Shown one piece after another: positions 9,166 to 15,957 of a stretch of 64,000 nucleotides of DNA. The notes below the pieces were generated by a model. The model had not been told where the DNA came from, did not search any database, and saw nothing but the letters and a program-made list of their open reading frames with translations. The stretch is from NCBI RefSeq assembly GCF_003390865.1, contig NZ_QMEJ01000003.1:472160-536159 (forward strand), given 5' to 3'. The position numbers were made by a program, and so were the translations under genes. Position 1 is the first letter of the stretch. Each line of letters opens with the position of its first letter. The DNA is from Tropicimonas sp. IMCC34011. Its GTDB lineage: Bacteria; Pseudomonadota; Alphaproteobacteria; Rhodobacterales; Rhodobacteraceae.

Positions 9166-9325
9166 TCAGACGAGAAGACCCGGCAGGTTCCCCGTATCTG
9201 CGGCTTCGTGGCAATGGTCGACGAAGGCCTGGATCGTGCGGGAGACGTGGGCGGCGCGGGACATGGCAGTGCCGAGCTGCAGCCGCGGGATCTCGGTTCG
9301 CAGCGGGATGACGTCTGACCGGAAA
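9166..9325 (-). pseudogene. C-terminal remnant of a LysR-family regulator
   Basis: Just downstream of the glutathione S-transferase stop, the minus strand reads about 50 residues that look like the tail of a LysR regulator: SDVIPLRTEIPRLQLG, then SRAAHVSRTIQAFVDHCHEA, then a stop. The second part matches the usual final helix of the effector domain. Nothing resembling the helix-turn-helix or the rest of the effector domain is present. I read it as a deletion remnant rather than a working gene. Confidence 0.5.
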
Positions 9326-9331
9326 TGGAGG

Positions 9332-9949
9332 TCAAGCGCCGGGGCGGGTCGCCACCATCGCGGGACGGGTCTCATAGCCGGCATACCACTCGGCGAGGGC
9401 GGAGCGGCCGTCGCGCCAGCCAATCTCCCCGAAGCGGAAATCCAGCCAACCGAGCGCGCATCCGTAGCTGATGGCGCCGATGTCGTGGCACTCCGCCTCA
9501 GGCACGTCCGCCTCCATCGCGTCGAGGCCGTCCGAGACCTTCTCGTGCTGCTTCTCGATCCAGAGCGGCCACCGGTGCTCTTCGGGGCGGATCACGGTTT
9601 CGTAGCGGACCAGCAGGGCGGCATCGAGCACCCCGTCCGCCAGGGCCTGCCGGCGGAGCGCCGTCCAGCGGGCGGGTCCGGCCGGGGGAAAGAGCCTGCC
9701 GCCGGTTTCGGCGTCCAGATACTCGCAGATCACACGGCTGTCGTAGAGCGCGGTGCCGTCGCCGGCCTGCGCGGCCGGTACCTTGGCCAGCGGGTTGAAC
9801 GCCTTGATGCGCGCATCCCGCTCGACGGGGTTCGCTGCGCTCTCCAGCGTTTCGATGGTGCCGTCGAGCCCGAGCCCGAGCTCGTGCGCCGCGACCATGA
9901 CCTTGCGAACGAAGGGAGAGGCCGGGCTCCAGTAAAGGGAGAGTTTCAT
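9332..9949 (-). CDS. Glutathione S-transferase family protein
   Basis: The 205-residue protein has the thioredoxin-like N-terminal half (LYWSPASPFVRKVMVAAHELGL, then NPLAKVPA and the glutathione-binding turn DSRVICEYLD) and a helical C-terminal half. It probably conjugates glutathione to an electrophile in the cytoplasm. The ATG at 9949 overlaps the stop of the oxidoreductase remnant (ATGA), and its GAGGAGG ribosome site lies inside that remnant. The two were therefore probably once co-transcribed. The gene itself looks intact although both neighbours are broken. Confidence 0.85.
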   Translation of the reverse strand: MKLSLYWSPASPFVRKVMVAAHELGLGLDGTIETLESAANPVERDARIKAFNPLAKVPAAQAGDGTALYDSRVICEYLDAETGGRLFPPAGPARWTALRRQALADGVLDAALLVRYETVIRPEEHRWPLWIEKQHEKVSDGLDAMEADVPEAECHDIGAISYGCALGWLDFRFGEIGWRDGRSALAEWYAGYETRPAMVATRPGA

Positions 9950-10209
9950 CGCGTGGTATCCTCCTCGAATGTGAGGACGATCTTCCCGACATTCGTCCGG
10001 CTTTCCAGCAATTCGTGCGCGGCGGCCGCTTCGGTCAGCACAAATGGGTCGGACATGACCGGGCGGACCCTGCCAGCGCCGAGGAGCGGCAGACCGATAT
10101 GCCGGCCGCCCGGCGCCATGCAGGCGAGGTGCTCGTTGACCGCATCGCCGCCGAGGATGCCGAGCGCGATGTCCACGTCCGCATCGCCGGTCAGCCGCAG
10201 GACGTTGGC
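9946..10209 (-). pseudogene. Remnant of a zinc-binding/quinone oxidoreductase (MDR family)
   Basis: The minus strand keeps about 87 codons of a medium-chain dehydrogenase: DVDIALGILGGDAVNEHLACMAPGGRHIGLP, then GAGRVRPVMSDPFVLTEAA and the family's C-terminal GKIVLTF. The N-terminal part with the catalytic and most of the cofactor domain is missing. About 50 residues also appear deleted in frame between GRHIGLP and LLGAGRVRPV. The upstream break is exactly at the stop codon of the DeoR gene. I infer a gene destroyed by insertion of, or recombination with, the neighbouring cassette. Confidence 0.65.
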
Positions 10210-10980
10210 CTAGGCCTTGCTAGGTGAATATGGCGCACGCGGTACATCGGTCCCGTCGATCACGGCATCAAAATCCGAGACGTCCGCGAAAGCGGATAGG
10301 GCGGTGCGGCCAAACTTGCTGGGAGTGGCAATCAGGAACTTTCTTGTAGCGGCGTTCATCGCTGCCTTTTTGACGGCGATCTTGGAGAGGTCGAAATCCA
10401 TCACTCGCCCGTCCACGTCCACGGCGGAACAGCCGATCAGGGCGCAATCGACCCTCAACGCGGCGAGGGAGAGCATGATTTCCTCGCCCACGAGAGAGCC
10501 ATCACGCCCCTCCACCTTTCGACCCAGGACATTGACGTCATGCGCTGCCGGGTCGAAGGCGAGGGCGACGCGCATCGAGTTGGTGAAGATGCGGAAGCCG
10601 GGGCGCCTGTTCAGGGCGATGGCCGTGATCTCGCAAGTTGTGCCGACGTCGACGAAGAGACTCGCGCCCTCGGGCAGCAGGTCCGCCGCCATTTCCGCGA
10701 CGCGCTGCTTTTCGTCGATGGCGACGCCGCGCTTGTGTTCGTGATCGAGGCGCACCGTCTCCGTCGCGCCGATGCCGCCGCTGCCGATTCCCGCCCCGCC
10801 GTGGAAACGCTGCAACAAGCCTGCATCGGAGAGCAGGATGATGTCGCGCCGCACGGTCTGGGCGGAGACGTCGAACTCCTCGGCCATGCTTTCGATCGTG
10901 ACGAATCCAAGGGACTCCACGCGCGCGAGAATTTCGGTCTGACGCCGGTTCAGGCGGGATCTTCGTGCGTTGCGTGTCAT
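10210..10980 (-). CDS. DeoR/GlpR-family transcriptional regulator
   Basis: This 256-residue repressor has the family's N-terminal winged helix-turn-helix (RQTEILARVESLGFVTIESMAEEF ending in SAQTVRRDI, residues 12-45) and the C-terminal sugar-phosphate sensing domain with FVDVGTTCEITA. It is divergent from the SLOG gene and ABC importer. Two similar palindromes, one in the shared gap and one before the importer ATPase gene, are likely its operators. The ligand is probably a phosphorylated sugar or related metabolite. The stop codon is read in frame into the oxidoreductase remnant, marking a recombination joint. Confidence 0.88.
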   Translation of the reverse strand: MTRNARRSRLNRRQTEILARVESLGFVTIESMAEEFDVSAQTVRRDIILLSDAGLLQRFHGGAGIGSGGIGATETVRLDHEHKRGVAIDEKQRVAEMAADLLPEGASLFVDVGTTCEITAIALNRRPGFRIFTNSMRVALAFDPAAHDVNVLGRKVEGRDGSLVGEEIMLSLAALRVDCALIGCSAVDVDGRVMDFDLSKIAVKKAAMNAATRKFLIATPSKFGRTALSAFADVSDFDAVIDGTDVPRAPYSPSKA

Positions 10981-11003
10981 TTTTCTGGTCAGAAGCTCTC
11001 AGT

Positions 11004-11023
11004 GGTGTAATAAAACGTACATT
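11004..11023. promoter_or_regulatory. Operator-like palindrome in deoR/SLOG intergenic gap
   Basis: The site has the form GGTGT-N10-ACATT. An 18-base core (TGTAATAAAACGTACATT, 11006-11023) recurs with 16 identities at 11677-11694, before the importer ATPase gene. A perfect 12-bp palindrome TACATTAATGTA overlaps its right side (11018-11029). It lies in the 74-base gap between divergent genes, as expected for autoregulation by the DeoR protein. Confidence 0.6.
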
Positions 11024-11054
11024 AATGTAAAGCAGTCACGGAAGCGAGCGACGA

Positions 11055-11684
11055 ATGATCCAACCGGTTTACCATCTGAAAGATGCGGACGTGTACGGGT
11101 CCGAAGGCCGCCTGGAAGCCTGGAGCTGGACCTGGCAGCCCGCGGCGGTGCCGGAGGGGGCGCGAGAGGTATCTGCGAGCGAGGTCATCGCCCATCTCAA
11201 CAAGACGGGCGCGCGGCGAATCCCGGTCGGCGTTATAGGGCCGCGCGAGTGTGATGCCGCGAAGCTGACCCTTGCCGAAGAGGTCGGCGGGGCGATCGGC
11301 GCGCTCGGGCTGCCCATGATCTGCGGCGGGCGCACCGGCGTGATGGCAGCGGCGGCCAAGGGGTGTCGGGCCTCTGGCGGGCTGACGATCGGCATGCTGC
11401 CGGGGCATGACTGGCGCGAGGCCAATGACGATATCATGCTGCCGATCGCGACCGGGCTGAGCGAGGCGCGCAACATGATTATCGCCAAATCATGTGCCGT
11501 GCTGATCGCCATCGGAGACTCCTACGGCACGTTGAGCGAGATCGCCTACGGCCTGCATTTCTCGAAACCTGTCATCGTTCTGGCGGATGCGCCCGACTTG
11601 AAGGGTACGGAGCGGGCCGAGAGTGCCGAGGATGCGGTTGCGCGGCTGGCCGGTCATCTTCTCTCTAGTTCCGGAATGTCATAA
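11055..11684 (+). CDS. TIGR00725-type SLOG/Rossmann protein (LOG-like)
   Basis: The 209-residue protein has the SLOG nucleotide-binding fold: VGVIGPRECDAAK, then MICGGRTGVMAAAAKG, IGMLPG, GLSEARNMIIAKS and IAIGDSYGTLSEIAYGL. These match the TIGR00725 group, related to LOG-type nucleotide 5'-monophosphate phosphoribohydrolases. The second glycine loop reads GDSYGTLSE where relatives usually have GGGYGTLSE, so activity may differ. It starts 74 bases from the divergent repressor gene and lies 59 bases before the importer operon. It may cleave or sense a nucleotide or phospho-sugar linked to the imported substrate; that is inference. Confidence 0.75.
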   Translation: MIQPVYHLKDADVYGSEGRLEAWSWTWQPAAVPEGAREVSASEVIAHLNKTGARRIPVGVIGPRECDAAKLTLAEEVGGAIGALGLPMICGGRTGVMAAAAKGCRASGGLTIGMLPGHDWREANDDIMLPIATGLSEARNMIIAKSCAVLIAIGDSYGTLSEIAYGLHFSKPVIVLADAPDLKGTERAESAEDAVARLAGHLLSSSGMS

Positions 11685-11694
11685 AACTTACATT
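11675..11694. promoter_or_regulatory. Second operator-like palindrome before the ABC importer operon
   Basis: AATGT-N10-ACATT overlaps the stop codon of the SLOG gene and lies about 50 bases upstream of the importer ATPase start. Its core matches 16 of 18 bases of the site at 11006-11023. A further TTACA...TGTAA pair spans 11688-11710. This suggests that the importer has its own promoter under the same repressor. Confidence 0.6.
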
Positions 11695-11743
11695 TTGGCG
11701 TGATGTGTAATATATACCTCACGTCGGGAGGAGGCAAAAACCG

Positions 11744-12814
11744 ATGGCGACAATACTCGAGCTACGCAACGTGACCCGTTCCTTCGATTCGAAGGTCGTT
11801 CTGGACGACGTATCCATCACGATCGAACAGGGGAGCTTTACGGCCCTTCTGGGAGCTTCGGGCTGCGGAAAGTCCACGAGCTTGCGAATAATGGCCGGCC
11901 TCGACCGGCCTACCTCGGGGGAGGTGCTGCTCGGCGGGTCGGACGTAAGCGAGCAGACCGCCTATGAGCGTAACGTGGCGATGGTCTTCCAATCCTACGC
12001 ACTTTACCCTCACCTGACCGTGGCGCAGAACATCGCGCTGCCGCTCACCATGCGGCACCTGACGCCCGTGAGACGTCTGCCCCTGGTGGGGGCGGTGATG
12101 CCCGGCACGGGCAAGGCGCGACAGACCATCATGGACAAGGTGCACGAGGCGGCGGAGATGCTGGGCCTCGACCAGCTGCTCAACAGCAAGCCCGGCCAGC
12201 TGTCGGGCGGGCAGAAGCAGCGGGTGGCGCTTGGACGCGCGCTGGTGCGCGATCCCTCCCTCTTCCTGCTGGACGAGCCTCTGTCGAACCTCGACGCGCG
12301 GCTGCGGGTGCGCATGCGCTCCGAGATCAGCGCGCTGCATCGAAAGACCGGCAAGGCCTTCGTCTATGTCACGCACGACCAGACGGAAGCGATGGCCATG
12401 GCCGACCAGATCGTCGTCATGATCGGCGGCAAGGTTGCCCAGTCGGGGCCGCCGCGGGAGCTTTATGAGCATCCCGCCAACCGCGCGGTCGCGGCCTTCG
12501 TCGGGCACAACGCGATAAACTTTCTTGAGCCCGGCGACGGGATCGACATGGGCGAGAGCGTCGTCGGCCTGCGGCCCGAGGACCTCGCGCCTAGCGAGTC
12601 CGGCGCTCTTCTCGCGCGGCTGGAATCGGCGGAATACCTTGGCTCCGAGATCGTGCTGAGCTTGCGCGGTGCCAAGGGGGCGGAGATCCGGGCCATCGCG
12701 CCGGGCGACTTCGCCGTTCCCGCGACGGGTAGCGAAATCCGCCTCGGCTATGCACCCGAGAAGCTGCACCTGTTCGATGCCGACACGGGCTTCCGCCGCG
12801 AGAGGGCCGCATGA
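11744..12814 (+). CDS. ABC importer ATP-binding protein (UgpC/MalK type)
   Basis: The 356-residue ATPase powers a carbohydrate or glycerol-phosphate type importer from the cytoplasmic face. Walker A GASGCGKST is at 37-45, signature LSGGQKQR at 153-160 and Walker B FLLDEP near 174-179, followed by a C-terminal TOBE-like regulatory domain (VVGLRPEDL). A stretch between the Q-loop and the signature (about residues 103-128, LTPVRRLPLVGAVMPGTGK) is longer than in MalK. The start has GGGAGGAGG upstream. Its stop overlaps the next permease gene by 4 bases, so the four importer genes form one operon. Confidence 0.92.
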   Translation: MATILELRNVTRSFDSKVVLDDVSITIEQGSFTALLGASGCGKSTSLRIMAGLDRPTSGEVLLGGSDVSEQTAYERNVAMVFQSYALYPHLTVAQNIALPLTMRHLTPVRRLPLVGAVMPGTGKARQTIMDKVHEAAEMLGLDQLLNSKPGQLSGGQKQRVALGRALVRDPSLFLLDEPLSNLDARLRVRMRSEISALHRKTGKAFVYVTHDQTEAMAMADQIVVMIGGKVAQSGPPRELYEHPANRAVAAFVGHNAINFLEPGDGIDMGESVVGLRPEDLAPSESGALLARLESAEYLGSEIVLSLRGAKGAEIRAIAPGDFAVPATGSEIRLGYAPEKLHLFDADTGFRRERAA

Positions 12815-13710
12815 GACTGTCCCGTTCCAAACGCGAGGGCCTCACGGATCTCTGGCTTGCCGGACCGGCGACGCTTGCGCTTCTGGCCTTCATCTTCATC
12901 CCCGTGGCGATCGTCGCTGTCCTATCATTCACCAACTACCAGTTCGGTGCGCTGACCTTCGACTGGACCGGGTTCGACAACTACATCGCGCTCTTTTCGT
13001 CGAGCGTCGGGCGTCGCGCGGTCACCAACACGTTGATCTACGTCGCCATCGTCATCCCTTTCTCTGTCGGCTTCGGCCTGCTGGTGGCGGTGGGCCTCTA
13101 CCAGATGACGCAGTGGGCGCCGCGCTGGTCCAACGTGTTCAAGACGATCTACTTCCTGCCAGTTGCCGCGACGCTGGTGGCGATGTCCGTCGCCTGGCAG
13201 ATGGTGCTGCATCCCTCGCTCGGCATCGTGAACCAGGCGCTGTTCTCGGCCGGGCTGCCGACGCCGAGCTGGCTCAGCGACCGGTCGCTGGTCCTCTACA
13301 CGCTCGCGATGATCGGGGTCTGGCAGAGCATCGGCTACAACATGGTGCTGTTCCTCGCCGGGCTCGCGGCAATCCCGGCCGAGCTTTACGACGCGGCGGA
13401 GGTCGACGGTGCAGGGGGGAGCTGGTCGCGCTTCTGGACGGTCACCTGGCCGATGCTGGGGCCGACGACGCTCTTCGTGATGGTGGTCACCGCCACCAAC
13501 GCCTTCCGCGTGTTCGAGACGGTCGCCACCATGACCAAGGGCGGGCCGGCCTTCGCGTCGGACACGCTGGTCTACGCGCTCTATCGCGAAGGCTTCGTGT
13601 ATTTCAAAGCCGGCTACGCCAGCGCCATCACGATGGTCTTCTTCGCCTTCCTGCTGGTCTTGGCCGTGATCCAGTTCCGTGTGGTCGCAAGACGGGTGCA
13701 TTACCGATGA
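12811..13710 (+). CDS. ABC importer permease (UgpA/MalF type)
   Basis: A 299-residue membrane protein with six predicted helices. The coupling (EAA) loop EVDGAGGSWSRFWTVTWPML is near residue 200. It forms the transmembrane pore together with the next gene product. ATGA overlaps at both ends tie it to the ATPase upstream and the second permease downstream. Annotation as a sugar or glycerol-3-phosphate type permease is secure at family level; the substrate is unknown. Confidence 0.92.
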   Translation: MRLSRSKREGLTDLWLAGPATLALLAFIFIPVAIVAVLSFTNYQFGALTFDWTGFDNYIALFSSSVGRRAVTNTLIYVAIVIPFSVGFGLLVAVGLYQMTQWAPRWSNVFKTIYFLPVAATLVAMSVAWQMVLHPSLGIVNQALFSAGLPTPSWLSDRSLVLYTLAMIGVWQSIGYNMVLFLAGLAAIPAELYDAAEVDGAGGSWSRFWTVTWPMLGPTTLFVMVVTATNAFRVFETVATMTKGGPAFASDTLVYALYREGFVYFKAGYASAITMVFFAFLLVLAVIQFRVVARRVHYR

Positions 13711-14534
13711 AACAGTCCCTTCGCAGTCGTATTCTGCCGCTGATCCTGCTGATCCTCGGCGCCGCCTTCATCCTGCTGCCGTTCGTGTGGATGCTGTCTC
13801 TGTCGCTCAAGCCGCAGGATGAGATCTTCACCACGACGATCTCGCTGCTGCCGTCGGCAATCGAATGGAGCAACTACACCTTCGCGCTGACGGAGACCGA
13901 CATCCCGCTGTTCCTGTGGAACGGGCTGGTGATGGTCACGGGCATCCTGTTCTTCCAGATCCTCTTCGCCGTGCCCTGTGCCTACGCGCTGGCGCAGCGC
14001 CGGTTCGCCGGGCGGGACGTGCTGTTCGGGCTGGTCGTGGCGGCGCTGCTGGTGCCGTTCCACGTGACGGCCATCCCGATCTTTCTCGGCTTCGCGCAGA
14101 TCGGGATCCTCAACACAATGTGGGCGCTGATCCTGCCGTTCATCCAGACGGCCTTCGGCATCTTCCTGTTCCGACAGTTCTTCGCCCAGCTGCCCACCGA
14201 CCTGTTCGACGCGGCCCGCGGCGACGGGCTGAGCGAGACGGCCATCGTCTGGCGCATTGCCTTCCCGCTTGCTCTGCCCGCCTCGACTGCCTTCGCCATC
14301 TTCTCGGTCACCGCGCATTGGAACGATCTGTTCTGGCCGCTGATCGCGACGACCGATCCGAGCCTCGCGACGCCGCCGCGGGGGATCCTCTACTTCCGCG
14401 ACCAGGAATCCGGCGACAACGTCGGCCCGCTGATGGCCGCGGCGGTCATCGTGACGGCGCCGCTGGTCGTCGCCTTCCTGCTGGCGCAGCGCAAGTTCAT
14501 CCAGGGCCTTGCCGCCGGAGGGCTGAAGGGCTGA
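13707..14534 (+). CDS. ABC importer permease (UgpE/MalG type)
   Basis: A 275-residue inner-membrane protein, the second half of the importer pore. It starts at the ATG overlapping the previous stop (ATGA) with a signal-anchor-like first helix (ILPLILLILGAAFILLPFVW). The EAA loop AARGDGLSETAIVWRIAFPL lies near residue 170. The reading frame is open far upstream, but that part is only a shadow of the neighbouring genes. The binding-protein gene follows after 65 bases that include an AGGAGGAG ribosome site. Confidence 0.92.
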   Translation: MKQSLRSRILPLILLILGAAFILLPFVWMLSLSLKPQDEIFTTTISLLPSAIEWSNYTFALTETDIPLFLWNGLVMVTGILFFQILFAVPCAYALAQRRFAGRDVLFGLVVAALLVPFHVTAIPIFLGFAQIGILNTMWALILPFIQTAFGIFLFRQFFAQLPTDLFDAARGDGLSETAIVWRIAFPLALPASTAFAIFSVTAHWNDLFWPLIATTDPSLATPPRGILYFRDQESGDNVGPLMAAAVIVTAPLVVAFLLAQRKFIQGLAAGGLKG

Positions 14535-14599
14535 GCCGACCCATCCGAATACGTCCGGGCGACCGGGCGGGACCATCCACCAAGGAGGAGACGAAGACG

Positions 14600-15853
14600 A
14601 TGAAGAAACTGCTAATGGCGTCCACGCTTGCCGTGACTTTCGGGTCCGGCGTGCAGGCGCAGGAAACCGAAATTCGCGTTCACTACGCGATCCCGACGAT
14701 CTGGGCCGACACCCAGCAACTGCTGGCCGACGCCTTCATGGAGCAGAACCCCGATATCCAGATCACGCTGGACGGGGCTGCCGAAGGCTACGAGGACGGT
14801 GTGCAGCGCCTGCTGCGGGAGTCGATCTCTGGCACCGGGCCCGATGTCGCCTATGTCGGCCTCAACCTCTGGCGCGTGCTCGAGGATCGCGGGCTGGCCC
14901 AGCCGCTCGACGGCTACCTCGGCGACGATCCGCTCTCGCAGGGCTACACGCCCGCGCTGCTGTCGCTGGGGCAGTTTGAGGACACGCAGTATGCGCTCGC
15001 CACCTCGGCCTCGACGCTGGTGATGTACGTGAACCCGGTGCTGGTCGAGCAGGCGGGCGGGTCGATGGAAGACTTCCCCGACACCTTCGACGGCGTGATC
15101 GAGCTGGCGGCAAAGATCGATGCCATCGACGCTGCCACCGACGGTGTCTGGATCGCGCCGCATGACTGGCGCTTCCAGTCCCTCCTTGGCTCCTACGGTG
15201 GCCGCCCGATGAACGAGGACGAGAGCGACATCACCTTCGACAGCCCCGAGGGCATCGCCGCGGCCGGTCTCTACCAGCGCTTCGCCGAGGAAGGGGGCAT
15301 GAAGTCCTACTCGGAAAACGACGCGCGCCAGACCTTCCCCGCGGGGACGCTGGGCATCATGTTCGAAAGCTCCTCCCTCCAGGCGCGCTTTGCGGAAGGG
15401 GCAGGGGACAAGTTCGACCTGACGGTGAAGCCGCTTCCAGTCGCGGCGGAGGATGACTCGCAGGTTTATTTCCCGACCGGCGGCTCTGCCATCGTCATGC
15501 TGACCGATGACGAGGCCAAGCAGCAGGCGGCGTGGGACTACATGGCCTTCGTGACCGGCCCCGAAGGCCAGAAGATCATCGTGGAAAACACCGGCTATGC
15601 CCCGGCGAATGCCCTCGTGATCGAGGATGAGAGCTACCTTGGCAATTTCTACGCGGACAATCCCAACGCCCGCGTCGCCCATACCCAGGTCGCGAACTAC
15701 GCCGGCCCCTGGTATGCCTTCCCGGGCCCTGACGGCGTGGCCGCGACCGATCTGATCGCCGCAGCTCTGGTTGAAGTGACCGAGGGTGCCGACACCGAGG
15801 CAACCATCGAAGACCTGGCCGACACCCTGCGCGGCATACTCGGCATGCAGTAA
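14600..15853 (+). CDS. ABC importer periplasmic substrate-binding protein (UgpB-like, family 1)
   Basis: This 417-residue protein has a signal peptide (MKKLLMASTLAVTFGSGVQA, then QETE) and a two-lobed extracellular solute-binding fold. Recognisable pieces are FMEQNPDIQITLDGAAEGY near the N terminus, SISGTGPDVAYVGLN, and the C-terminal tail MAFVTGPEGQKIIVENTGY typical of Ugp/maltose family binders. It captures the ligand in the periplasm. The gene closes the importer operon and is followed by a terminator-like hairpin. Similarity to glycerol-phosphate and oligosaccharide binders is equally plausible, so the substrate is open. Confidence 0.92.
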   Translation: MKKLLMASTLAVTFGSGVQAQETEIRVHYAIPTIWADTQQLLADAFMEQNPDIQITLDGAAEGYEDGVQRLLRESISGTGPDVAYVGLNLWRVLEDRGLAQPLDGYLGDDPLSQGYTPALLSLGQFEDTQYALATSASTLVMYVNPVLVEQAGGSMEDFPDTFDGVIELAAKIDAIDAATDGVWIAPHDWRFQSLLGSYGGRPMNEDESDITFDSPEGIAAAGLYQRFAEEGGMKSYSENDARQTFPAGTLGIMFESSSLQARFAEGAGDKFDLTVKPLPVAAEDDSQVYFPTGGSAIVMLTDDEAKQQAAWDYMAFVTGPEGQKIIVENTGYAPANALVIEDESYLGNFYADNPNARVAHTQVANYAGPWYAFPGPDGVAATDLIAAALVEVTEGADTEATIEDLADTLRGILGMQ

Positions 15854-15865
15854 CGCGATCCCGGA

Positions 15866-15898
15866 GCGGGCGCGCGGACTGATGTTTCGCGCGCCCGC
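15866..15898 (+). terminator. Terminator-like hairpin after the importer operon
   Basis: An 11-bp stem (GCGGGCGCGCG and its complement) closes an 11-base loop. It is followed after a few bases by the T-rich stretch ATTTCTC. It separates the binding-protein gene from the phosphate-transporter-like gene and would at least lower read-through. Confidence 0.6.
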
Positions 15899-15957
15899 GC
15901 CGTATTTCTCACATGCCCGTCGTGCCACTGCGCGCGACCGGCATAGAGGGCTCTTCC

